Assembly (NCBI RefSeq): GCF_036417845.1
Contig: NC_089981.1
Location: 41,112,668-41,176,667 of the forward strand
Direction of reading: 5' to 3'
Source of the DNA: Apteryx mantelli
Lineage: Eukaryota; Chordata; Aves; Apterygiformes; Apterygidae
DNA length: 64,000 bases
Positions 13,601-24,219 of this stretch are shown here, one piece after another. Positions within the stretch are counted from its first letter, which is position 1, and each line of letters begins with the position of its first letter. The notes beneath the pieces are model-generated. The model made no database searches. It was not told the DNA's origin and saw nothing but the letters and a program-made list of their open reading frames with translations. Both the position numbers and the translations under genes were made by a program.

Positions 13601-16600
13601 TTTAAAGCAATACTTAGACATGCTACAGCAATCTTTGAAGTCAATGCAAAGCTCTTTCCTAAGTAATTTATTGAAAAGCTTAGACAGAATTTTTTCCTTG
13701 GTAACATTTTGGACCTAATTCAAGTTTGGTACAGGAATAAACATAATATTGACCAGATAAAATAAGCCTGTAGAATACACTTTTTTTTTTTATGAAGCCC
13801 AAGATCTAACAAAAAGGGCTAAGATATCAAAATCAGTTTCCACCACAAGCTTTATAACCTTGGCCGAAATAGTCATTTTCAGCTTGTCTCCCTAGTGCTG
13901 GGTTAAGTCCCCCCACCCGTGAAATGGGAGGAATATGCTCCCAGCAGTAAAGTTAGAGTCCATGCAGAAGCTTGAGACGCTCAGTTGTGACTGCCTCAGC
14001 GGCAGAATGCCCCACTTACAAGAAAGTAGTTTTCTCCTTTCTTAAAAAGAGAGAAAGGAAACAGGACAGCAGATAAGATCTTAAAACACTGTCACTCTCC
14101 TCCCTCCCTAAGACGAGGACTAACTCATCTGAAATTCGAGTTCTCCATTAGTGATGGTGTAAGTGGATTTCATACTCCGTGTTCACCCGAACCTGGTGAG
14201 GCTCCATCTCCATCCATAAGTCCATCTGCCAATTCCCCTCACAGCTCAAAGATTAATGGACCGTTCAGGAGCTAGACTGCTCTTCCCTGGTTCCGCAATT
14301 ACTAATTTCTGTAAGCCTGAGACTTTTATCCACAGGTATTCCCTTCTTGATAGCCTGATAATTCATCTCTAATTACTGCTGCATGAACACCACCATTCTC
14401 TTGGGCTCAATTCCACATTCTTTCTCTGTGTGCTATCCCGTTCATCAGAAAATCAATAGATGGCTAAGGCAAGCTCTCCCACAGCTCCATCTTCCCCAGA
14501 TTTATCCCTCTTTAGCAATTCTAATGCTAGTTTCTAGTTCCTTTCCTCCAGCTTGTGAGAGTAACCCTCCTTGTCCCCTTTACCTGGGTTTGATTTCAGG
14601 TGTTCTGTGAGTCTCTCCGACTTTAACTCTTTTGTTGCCATTTGGGATTTCAAAATCCTGGCAAAGATGTTAAAGTCCTAATCGTTGCAGCAATGATGAT
14701 GCCATGCCACAACCTGCCTTCCATTACATAGCTTCAGCTCTCACGAATTTTAATAAGATATGTACTTATGCAGTTCTGTGTATAGTTTGATTCTGTGATT
14801 TTTGAGAGGGTATGGGAATAAACAGTAAAAAATGACCAGTAAAAATGTGATCATAAAATGTCTAGTCATAGATAAAAAAGAACTCTAGAAATCTCATTTA
14901 TCTTTACTTATAGGTTTTTAAAAAAAGTAACCAGATGTTTAAATTCTTGCCTGTATTAGTGTTTACTTACTTTGCAGGTTCAAATGTTTGTTTCAGGCAT
15001 ACTCATTTTTCTGAAAATTTCTGAAAAATTTCCTCTGCTTAAACCAAGCTCATCTTTTCACCCTGGGAAGCTTAACAAAGAACTAATATACATTATTGTG
15101 GTAATCCTCAGAACTCAAGTCCTGGTCCAGGGCCTCACAGTGTTTGTCTTTTTTGTGTAATTTTTCCTGTGATGTATATGTGTGTCTTCAGCTAGTAACT
15201 ACTAAAGGACTAGCTAACATGGAAACAATTCTGATACATTTACACAGTTATGTATGGATAAAGAAAGCATTATTGTTCTGCTAGCACATCTTGAATAAAG
15301 CTTTCTGTGTAAGACTAGTACAAGGAGTAATTACCTGCCTGAAAGAATTTCTGAAATCAGGTTTCCAGCAAACCAGCTGTATCCTATTATTTCCTCCAGC
15401 GCTCTGCGGACACATGTTTTGTGTCAATGCGCTCTGTTCAAACAAGTGAGATTGCACAGAAGAGCAGTACCTCCCCCAAAACGTTAAGAGCTCAGCACTG
15501 CGAGGTGATGAGCAAGCCCAGGAGATGTGGCTGTCTCCATCTTCCCTCAACTCCAAGGGGGGAGCAGCCCAACACCTTGGGGATTGAGCCTTTTTATCAC
15601 CTTGTTTAGCTACCTATTGGCCCTAGCTGCGCACAAACAACAACCACCTGAAAAATGCCCCTTTCACCCAGGCTGTTAGCTGCAGATGAAAGTAATCATT
15701 TCAATTCTGGCTAGTCTGTCAGTCATAAGGGAGAAAATATCTTTCTATTCTTTGCCGAGGTAAATAAATGAAAACATGAACTTTTTTTTTCTTTGTAGAG
15801 ACAGGCTTTTAAGTTATAAAAAACAAAATTGGAAAAGCCTAATAGAAGAAAAAACATCCTGAAAGGAATTTTACATATTAGAGAACAACAGAGCAGGTAT
15901 AAAGAGAAAAACCTCAGTCAATATTGAAACAGTAACTATGACCAAATCAAATAAAACTGTAAAAGTACAAGCTGGTATGAATAGCTGAGATAGTGTGCAA
16001 AACAGAGGGTAAAAACATAGTAATATTTGGAACCAATCTATTCTTGATCATGGTAAAATATTAGAGCATTTTATTAAAGAGGGAAGTTTGTTATTTTTCT
16101 GATCCCAGACCTTAAGGGGTGCTTCACCTAGGTGTCCTTCCACCTGGAACTGGGAAACCAAGAAAGCTTTTCTTCCAGAGCAAACCAAGAAACCAAGCAT
16201 CAGTTGGTTATTTGTTTGTTCTTACTATGAGCAATTGCTACACTTTTTTTTCCCTTGCATCTGGATGAATATTCCTTAACTAAAAAGACAGCTTTGACCC
16301 AGAGGCCAAAATATGAGGTTCTTCATCACCCCCACATTGGGTTTTCTCTTCAGTAAAGCCAAATATTGTTTAGAGTTGATCGAGCCCTTCCTAGTAAAAT
16401 AGCTAAATTACGGGAAAAGTATTAAGAGAATACAAGACAAGAAAAGTACTTAAAATCAATAAATCTTAGGAGACTGTAAAGCCTTTCAGGACCGCACAGG
16501 CACATCGGCAGAAAATGGAATATTCTGGGGAAAAAAAGGTTAAAGCCACATTGTGAAAGCTATATTGAAATTCTTGATTTGTTATACATCCTGTCTAGCT

Positions 16601-17840
16601 GGTTACCTAGGCCATAGAGTATTTATTTTTCATTCTGCTTGGGAGAAGAACAATTCTCATTCTGTTATTGAAAATAAACACATCATGCATGCAAGCAGAG
16701 CTTTTACTCGGGTATATATGTGAGACCTAAATCTTTTAGTAAATAAACAAAACATGATTTACCAGAATTCTGGCAGGAAACACATAAAAAGGTTAAAAAA
16801 GCCACTGGGAAATCTTTCTTCCATAGCAGTAAGACAAACCCAAATGCACTGCAGTCTCCATTGACGGCTCCCAGCACTGAAATCTGGGGCTAAGGGAGCA
16901 GTCAGGAAATGGACAGGCTTCAAGAATTTTGGATCAAAACCTTCCTGACTTCCTGAAGATTATACTGCAAGTCTGTCGCAGAGGTAGCCACAGAACCTGC
17001 CCTTTGCCACAAAACTAGATTTCTTCTGAAATGTGATCAACTGAATATCGTGTCTTCTCGAGGGAGAAAAAATCTCAGATATTTTCAGACTGATGTGCTC
17101 TAACCTTAGACATTGCCATATGTTTCATCAAATATTTTGTATGCATCAGAGTAGCTTGAAATGTTTTGCAATTGCCATACACTAAATGCCTTGGTGTCCT
17201 GCCTGTTTTTTACATATATATCTGATTTCTGAAATCTTATTTCTTGAGCAGTTTATTTTTAAAAACATCACCTCCTCAAACCACAATAGACCCAGGAAAA
17301 AAATTTATTTTATGGAAACCCCCATTCTATAGACATTAGAATTTTAAGTTTGAGATATGCCGGGGGTTATTCTTCACTTCCTCTTTCCAAAACTGAAGAA
17401 AAAAATTTTTTGATACTTTAGGTGGCACAGAACAGCTTGCAAATGACTAAGAAGTAGCCGCATATCACTGGCAGTGAATAATCTTTATACGGCTGAAATC
17501 TGAAAAGCAATTTCTATCTGTAGCCATTTTTATTTTTAGCACTGCATCTTTCACTGGGTTTTCAGTACATTGTAGTCTTTTAGAATTACAGTCTTTATAA
17601 AACTAAATTTTCATTTTAGTGCCCTTTCTTCATAAGAAAGATTAAAGGAAATGCTAACCAGAGCCAATTTGTCCCAGAAAGAGAGGTTATAGTCTTGATC
17701 AAACTCATCAGTTCAATTTGAATGTAAGGTGGAGCGGACACTCGTTGAACCACTTCCACAAAAACCTTAATACGGCAACCAGTCCTGTTTGTTTGACAGC
17801 AGGGTCTGCCTCCAGGGTCAGCAAGTAACCACCAAAAGCA
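10640..17840. other. Non-coding stretch
   Basis: AT-rich. Holds T-runs at 13594-13603 and 13781-13791 and a modestly GC-richer area around 13900-14010. The 138-codon frame at 11709-12125 shows no domain. See the separate entry for 15385-15640. Confidence 0.5.
15385..15640. other. GC-rich patch, possible old LTR
   Basis: About 250 bp with raised G+C and several CpG (CGCTCTGCGG, ATGCGCTC, ACGTTA, TGCGAGG, CTGCGCAC) inside AT-rich DNA. On the minus strand a TATA-like GGTGATAAAAAGGCTC lies near 15590 with GC-rich sequence after it, the layout of a retroviral LTR promoter. No terminal repeat, primer-binding site or flanking duplication was identified, and no internal retroviral genes are present. 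Could equally be unique sequence. Confidence 0.15.
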
Positions 17841-17849
17841 GTGCTAATA

Positions 17850-18180
17850 GCTCATGCCACGGCACCGTTTCTGCAGCGTTCAGCTTCGGCCTCGGAGGGT
17901 GCCGCAGGTCCGAAGGCGCCAGCTCTCGGTGCTGAGGCTGAGCAGGCTGCCCAGGCGCTGAACGCGCGAGGCTTGGCTACGCTGCAGGCCAGCCCAGCCT
18001 GTACAAATACCCTGTAGGAAGGGCTGTAGGAAAAGCTGCTGCTGCTCAGAGCCCTGGGCCCCGGCTGGGGGGGAGGCAGATCTGGCTCCTGGGCTGCTTC
18101 TGCTTCCGGCATGTTGCAAAAGGCAAGTGAAGGTCGCTCCTTGCGCTTGGTTCTGTAAGGTATGAATGCACACGGGTCTG
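17850..18180. promoter_or_regulatory. Short CpG-rich island, candidate promoter/first exon
   Basis: Seen: by hand count 17881-18120 is about 66% G+C (159 of 240) with 13 CpG, 11 of them in the first 120 bp, in a window otherwise CpG-poor. On the plus strand a good donor, GTAAG|GTATGA, lies at 18160-18161. On the minus strand a strong acceptor, ATCCCCTTTCCTCAG, ends at 18201 and the frame stays open from there to 17880 (about 107 codons). A second minus frame (17852-18112) starts with ATG and reads MPEAEAAQEPDLPP; it is Ala/Pro/Ser-rich. Open frames are expected in GC-rich DNA, so coding status is unproven. Inference: either a CpG-island promoter with a plus-strand first exon, or a GC-rich minus-strand exon. 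Confidence 0.4.
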
Positions 18181-18209
18181 GGCATACGCTGAGACAGTGT
18201 CTGAGGAAA

Positions 18210-21200
18210 GGGGATAAAGTGGCAGCAGAGAAAATTATTATAGTCCAAAGGAAAATGCAATAGTTGGTATGATTTTAAAATTTCCTCTATCTTCAGAACA
18301 AACACCACAACATAAGTCTGAAAATCTGAGTTAAAGAAACGCATGCAAATAATTTTTTTAGGATATAAACTGTAGTGTGTAGCACTTTGCATAGTAGGTA
18401 AGATCATATGTAGAACTGCGATTTTAACTCATGATTTTGTCCAAAGATGGACATTTAAGGGTGAAGGGTAAATTCTCAGGCTCTGCTGATATTGCTTTCC
18501 AGTTTCATGACAAACATTTTCCACGAAACATTTCACACAGATCTTTGTCCCATCAAGGGACTCAAAACAATATATTACTGCAATTATACCAAATTGTATA
18601 CCGTAATTTAGTATTGTAATTATATTAAACATTGCCTACATAATGCTATATTTTGAGAATTCGTGTTCTGTGACAGAGCCAGTTATGTCCTGTTCTTATG
18701 TAATGAAAAAAAAAGATGCCAGAAGCAATATCCACAATGAATTGATATGTCCATTTCTTGGTATAAAATAATTAAATAAACATGAAATAAAGAATAAATC
18801 TCTTTGTGTACTCATAGGGGACTTCATATCCTCATGTTGCTCAATTTTTGTAGGGGTCAGCTTTCCTTTTAACATCTGCCAGCCTCCAGCATCACATTGT
18901 AGAAATACATCTTTATGTATAAGCAGAGACCGACAGGGTCTATGTTGGTGTGAAAATCTCTTCTTTGATCTTTTTCCCCACAAAGGGTGATGAAAAAACA
19001 ACACTAATTTGCCTTTTATACTTTCTGGTTGATGAAACATTACCAGTTGTCAGAAGATTTTTAAGTATTCATGAATACCAGTGCTCTACAACATGGATAA
19101 TACAAGTGCCCTCGATTATTTATAACCTGAGATGTCAAATTGGAGGCTCTGAGCCAGCCAAGTGTTTAGTTTACATTCTGGCTCTTTATTCTGTTTTGCT
19201 TTTTGCTTATTTGTTTCTCCAGAAGAGATTGACTTCTGTTCCTGAAATGAATTCATTGCTGAGAAGCATTTGTAAATCAAAGAGCAGTCTTGTTCCCTCA
19301 CTGTCTTTCTCTCGCAGTGTGTCACTTTAGGCTGACTATGCTCTGTTCATAGGCATTTGAAGTTTTTCTTCAGTGGTACCAGCTACAGGGGGTGGCATTT
19401 TGTACGCTAAAACAGTGGGTCTGTGATTTTGATGCCTGCCAATAACAAAGGAATAGTGTCTCACTTGCCAACATTTTTTTTTAAATTTTCCTGATTAGCA
19501 ATGATCAAAAGTATTTATAAAACCTTTAGAACTGGTTTTCTGGGTTTTGATGTAATTTCATTTTCATTCCCAGACTCCATAACGATTTTACAAAAGATAT
19601 CTGCTAGATCATAAAACTGAGTACACACGTTCTTGTGTCAACAGCTATGTCCACAATTTATCTATATCGTGTGCAGTGCTCCCATCGTAATCTTTCTCCC
19701 TGCACCCCTTGGGATGTCTCTCACCTTTAGGACTTCCCTAGCCCCTTAAAATTCTCTCTTTGCATGACATCTTAAAAGTGAAGTTCTTAACTCTGAGCTT
19801 TAGTCCTGTTTGTCATATACCTTATTTTCCTTAGTGCTTGCAGCTCTACTATTAATCACCACAGTTACTTTCTATTGTTGTCACTATACCACTCCTCGAA
19901 TCTTTCTTTTAGTTTTTCTGTTTTTCTAACTTTAGTTCTGAATTTCTGTTTCTCATAGCTGGTTCTTAAGATTCTGGATACCATCTTGCCTTATTTCCTT
20001 CGATACAATCCCCACTGTACCCTTCATCTCCTTCCACTACTTTCCACAAACTTGTCTGAACACAGAACTTGCCAGTCAATCCTAATTTCCTTCAAGTGCC
20101 CATAATTAGAGCATTTACAAGTTTTCTCTCTCTCTCCCCTGTATATTCTCTAGTGCTTAATAGTATACAAATTTGCACTGCAAACTCTTTTTCATTATAG
20201 GTGCTTACACAAGAAAATCAGAGTAGCCAGTTGGAATCCAGAAACCTATTTCAGGAAACACATATGACTAACTTATTTTGGGGGAACCCTATTGCTCCAT
20301 CAGATTAGTCCAAAATTGGCTAACAGATGCAGAAATTATTGGAATGGTGAGGGAGGGGCAACAGGAAGACAAGGACAGAGAAGGAAATTGGTACACACTC
20401 AGAAAGATACAAAGGTGCACTGTGGACCTCTCATTCTTTTAGGAAACTGCAGTAAAACCAAAGAGGATTTGGTTTTGGGTGTCCTATAACACACACTAAA
20501 ATCTATTCATGTTTTTGTCAAGTTTTAATATTTCATTTGTATTTACTACCTTGCCACGTTCTATTGCATTCTGCTTTGGTTGCAGGCCTTTTTATACATT
20601 ATTTTCACCCTGCAGTGACTGAAGGCAGTCTGCTCTACAATCATTTCAGAAAACAACTGCTTAATTAGCTGGCTGTATCTCTTCGTCTTCTCCTTTCCTC
20701 CCTTGGCTTCCTTTCTGATAAACCTGATAAATCTAACGCAAAGCACAATTTGGATGCTGTATGTGATGTGATAGTGCTTCCTTTCATATGCAGTATGTTG
20801 GGATCTTCCATTTGCTATTCAACCCTTTTAAATTCAGGAGACAAAACTACCCAGGCTGAAGCTGGAAAAGCTAAAGGCGGTAGGGGTTAAAGGCAAGGGG
20901 AATGAGCAGTCAGGTAGGAAAGCAGTAGTAAGGAAACAGGCAGGGTAGGTACCACATCAGCTGGTTGGACAACTGAGCGTAAGAATTACAGCTGTTGTAC
21001 TCTTGCATCTGCAAGAGTAAGGGAGCCCTCAAGAGCTAAATAGGGGAAAGAGCAAGAGATTCAGCTCAGAGAAATCAATCAGGCACATCAATTTGTTGCA
21101 GCATGGTAGGAGCATAGACTCCATGACTGCCAGGTGAATACAACTTCCAACAGTACACACAGATGAGCCTTTTAAAGTGAAGGTTCAGAGATACCACATA

Positions 21201-21500
21201 GTTGAGCATTAAAAGGATGTGCAAGTCTCTGTGAGTGTGGTACGTGTTTTGGTTTACAGGGCAGTTCTCTCCGCATCAGCCTGTGAGGTGAAAAACTGCA
21301 CGGGTTAGATACTGATATGAACAATAGTCCAATGACATCCATATCCATAGGAAAAAGTAGCTGTCTAGGGAGGATTACTGTGGTAACAGCTGGTGGTGTA
21401 GCCAAAGGCTATAGTAAAGCTTCTGGAGTAGAGCTGCACTGCTTGCATATTGATGGCTTAGCCTGCATATATATCCCTGTATCCTGGGGCTAGAGAAATC
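18210..21500. other. Non-coding stretch downstream of the minus-strand gene
   Basis: AT-rich. A strong plus acceptor-like tract (CCCTCACTGTCTTTCTCTCGCAG) ends at 19317. The 126-codon frame 18950-19330 is a run of Ile/Leu/Ser codons with no recognisable family. Confidence 0.45.
20122..20140 (+). repeat. (TC)n pyrimidine tract
   Basis: (TC)6 at 20125-20136 within an all-pyrimidine stretch. Confidence 0.7.
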
Positions 21501-21509
21501 AAAATTCCT

Positions 21510-21659
21510 TACAGAGATGTGTAGGACAAAGAGATTTATTGAACATATCTGTGCCATCTGAATAAAAACACTTCTCAAAACATCTCAGCTTCCTCTCCTG
21601 GCATGCAGGAGAGATGGAATGCATTTCCAGGCAGTTTCTGGTCCATTTTTCAGATTCTT
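21510..21659 (-). other. 3' UTR of the minus-strand gene
   Basis: Short 3' UTR following the TAA at 21660. It contains one canonical polyadenylation signal about 120 bases after the stop. No poly(A) tract is present in the genome here, which argues against a processed pseudogene. Confidence 0.45.
21535..21540 (-). terminator. Polyadenylation signal AATAAA
   Basis: The plus strand reads TTTATT, so the minus strand reads AATAAA, 120 bases after the stop codon. It is followed by a T-rich stretch near 21495-21515. Hexamers like this are common in AT-rich DNA; position relative to the coding end is what makes this one meaningful. Confidence 0.45.
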
Positions 21660-21823
21660 TTACTCCTGGTCAGGAATCACAAGAATGTCCTCAAATGAGT
21701 GGATCTCCACAGCCACAGACTCATTGAGCCCACTTTTAAATGAGCCTGGCTCCAACACTGTTTCATAAACAGCACTGTCAGCAAGAGGATCCCTGTCCTG
21801 TCTAGCCTGCTCTCTTTTTCTTT
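21660..21823 (-). CDS. Terminal coding exon of an unrecognised protein
   Basis: Seen: on the minus strand a coding-like frame runs to a TAA stop at 21662-21660. From the preferred acceptor (AG at 21825-21824, after a CT-rich stretch) the first bases are AA, which need one base from the upstream exon. The peptide begins RKREQARQDRDPLADS, carries AVYETV and ends EIHSFEDILVIPDQE. It is acidic towards the C-terminus, with no membrane segment. Codon use is balanced with many G/C-ending codons (GAG, GTG, CTC, GAC), unlike the chance frames around it. The same frame stays open to about 21860 through a Cys-rich run (CYSCSCTCHC), so an acceptor further upstream, near 21866 or 21850, is possible and would add those residues. 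The phase fits the exon at 24110-24213. Inference: this is the last coding exon of a real gene. I do not recognise the protein and assign no function. Confidence 0.55.
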
Positions 21824-22323
21824 CTATACAGTGGCAAGTACAGCTGCAGCTGTAGCACAACCTCTATATGTTTAGGAAAGACTTGATCTCCAGCAGAGAC
21901 CTCAGATGAACTCTATTTGTCTAAGATTTGCAGAGGGAAACAGTAGGTAACTGAGTGTGTTTTAATTTTTATAAACGAGGGGATTCTTAATAGCAGCTGG
22001 GTTTGGAGAGGCATTGTATAGGCCTGGATCACTGGCCAAAGTGGGAAGAAAAGAAGGCTGTTTCAGAACCTTTTGCCTCTTCCTTTTTAGTTAGGTGTGC
22101 TACATTTTCCAAGAACATTAGTCAATCCTAATAAAGGTGAAAAAAGCCCAGGATGTGTACCCAGTATCAGAAGGAAAGGGAGACTAGTGTGCTTACCACA
22201 GTACAGTTTATACACTTAATAGAACCATATATTTCTCTACAAGGAAAAAAGCATTATGAGTACAGACACGTGTTTGGGTTTATTAGACTGCAAATACTCA
22301 GTGTCAGCAGCTTGCTCTTACAG

Positions 22324-22429
22324 ATACAGGTTTTTACTTCCAGCTTTGAGCTACTATTGTGCAGCATCATATTTTATTGCTGGCAACACAAAAACACTGT
22401 TCTTTCTATGTACCAAATGAATCACCAAG
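22324..22429 (+). CDS. Plus-strand exon candidate inside the minus-strand gene's last intron
   Basis: Seen: acceptor CAGCTTGCTCTTACAG ends at 22323 and a near-perfect donor, CCAAG|GTAAGTAAC, starts at 22430. The 106-bp segment has one open frame, starting IQVFTSSFELLLCSIIF, and stops in the other two. The peptide is hydrophobic and may be chance. It lies antisense within the intron between 21823 and 24110, so an antisense lncRNA exon is as likely as a coding one. Confidence 0.25.
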
Positions 22430-23884
22430 GTAAGTAACTCTTGTTATGGAATTTTATTTTTTTATATGAGGCATGGTGAACATTACTAAAGAGCTTGAAA
22501 GCATTCATCCTAGTCATGGTGGCTGATTTAACTTTGAAAAAAAACCCAACTCTTCAGTGGGGATGGAAATGGTTTGTTTTATTAAATCTGTAATTTGATG
22601 ATGCTTGCAATTCAACCTCTAATGGTTATAAATAAGATATTAAATGGTCAAGCCACTACATGCAGAAATTACATAATATTGCTGTCCCATAGTTTCAATG
22701 TGTGCCATTGTTCACTTCAATATAAACTTGAAAATCATTCTGTATTCCAAATAAAGCTCTATTAATACAGTTGCTCTGTTTCACTTGCACATTATGATGT
22801 GACATCTTAAAAGTGTACATAGAAATTTGAAAGATACTAATCCCAGATAGATATCTTGAAAGATACTAGATGAATTTCTGCCTCAATATAAGTAAATTTA
22901 GCTCAAAATAATAAATATTGCAGATAAAAAGGGATAAAAAGAATTTTCACAGGTACAACTATTCTCTCTCTTGAGAGAACACTTCCACAGGAAGTTGTAT
23001 GTTAATCATCATGGTGGGAAGCAATTCATGAATATGGTAAACAACAAAAACAGAAGAAAAAAAGTAAAGAGAAAAAGGCAAATGAAAGCTATGAGGATTC
23101 TTGGCAATCATTAAAGCTAGAACATGCTCTCTGAATTCCTTGCTCTTGCCTTACAGACCTTGGACTCTGACAAGCAGTAACGGAGGGATTTGCATGCTGC
23201 CCAGTTCAGGTTTCAGAGAGGCTATGTAGCCCAGTTTAGCTTCTTCAGTCACAACTAGGGATAGAAAACTGCAACTCAGCTTCTATACTGACCACTGCTT
23301 CAATATTGAAAAGGGATAGTGGGATGAAGAATAGTTAGTTATTCACAATGTCATTTATATGATCGACTGCTTAAGAGAAAGTATGATAAATAGCTCATAT
23401 GTGTGAAAAACAACCATAAAGAGCCTTTTAACAGAAGCCTTCAGAAAGTGAATATTTTTTTTTGGAGGGAAAGGAAGAACAAGCTGCTCCTCACGAGTAT
23501 GCCTGATGTGCCCGTGTCTGAGGCTGGCTCTTCAGTGTGGCTAAGCACTGAGCTAGAGAAAATTGGCTGCACTGAGCAGTGTATGTTTCCAGCCGGAACC
23601 TCTATTTTTCATAGTAATTAGGAGACCCAGGTAAATTTAGGCATCTCTTCTAGACTTTATACCCATGTAGTAATATATGAGAAAGTTGCAAAGTATCTTC
23701 TGTTCACAAGAATGTCAACCCTGTTAGCTCACAGGTGAAGAGGTCACTGTGTTTCCTAGTGAACTGGCATCTGAAATTGTTTTTGTCAAAAATAAAAGGT
23801 GTGAAATGTAATACTGAAGGAGAAAGTGTGTGTGGATTTTAAGGCATACTTTTGAGCTTTTTAATCTTGATTCAGAATAAATAT

Positions 23885-23940
23885 AGGTACCATTTCCTAA
23901 GTGCTTGCTTTATTGCCATTGAACAGATTGTGGCATAGAA
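23885..23940 (-). mobile_element. Possible MIR 3'-end remnant, antisense
   Basis: Seen: ACCATTTCCTAAGTGCTTGC followed by TTTATTGCCATTGAACAG resembles antisense MIR 3' sequence (CATTTATTGAGCGCTTACTATGTGCCAGGCACTG). Short; chance not excluded. Confidence 0.2.
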
Positions 23941-24109
23941 TACAGATTGCTTTGAATCAAAGCTATATCAAAACAGAAAGCAGGATGAGGGGAGACGAGA
24001 AAGCAGAACACCGTCTCAAAGCCACTTAGCCTCTTGGAAGCCTTTTATGTGACAGTCTGCAGTTGTTGAAGCCACTGCAGGTGGGACACTCTACAGAGCC
24101 ATATGTTAC

Positions 24110-24213
24110 CTGTAGAAGAATGCCTCTCGCAGCTGGCTCCCTCCAGCCTGTTCAGATAACTACGGGCTGTGGTGGGGCCATGTGCGCTGATGACACTGCT
24201 GGAAAAGGATTGG
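24110..24213 (-). CDS. Internal coding exon, probably penultimate, of the same gene
   Basis: Seen: on the minus strand a pyrimidine-rich tract (TTTTATCTTCTCCCCCGTAG) ends at 24214 and the donor CTACAG|GTAACA starts at 24109. The exon is 104 bp: one base, 34 open codons, one base. The other frame checked meets a stop inside. The open frame starts QSFSSSVISAHG, passes RSYLNRLEG and ends CERHSST. It is Ser-rich and basic with C-ending codons (AGC, GTC, ATC, GCC, ACC). It stands out as a GC-rich block in AT-rich DNA. The last base G plus AA from the exon at 21823 gives GAA (Glu), so the reading frame continues with no stop for the remaining 53 residues. It needs two bases from an upstream exon. 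Inference: genuine coding exon; the intron to the terminal exon is about 2.3 kb. The protein family is not recognised. Confidence 0.5.
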
Positions 24214-24219
24214 CTACGG

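Noticed and set aside
18950..19330. 126-codon plus-strand hydrophobic open frame
   Set aside because: Ile/Leu/Ser-rich as expected from T-rich DNA; no family resemblance and no flanking signals other than a chance acceptor at its end.
23480..23630. GC-richer block with open frames on both strands
   Set aside because: Minus frame FRLETYTAQCSQFSLAQ has only a weak acceptor (AAAAATAG) and a weak donor (CTC|GTGAGG); plus frame lacks splice support.
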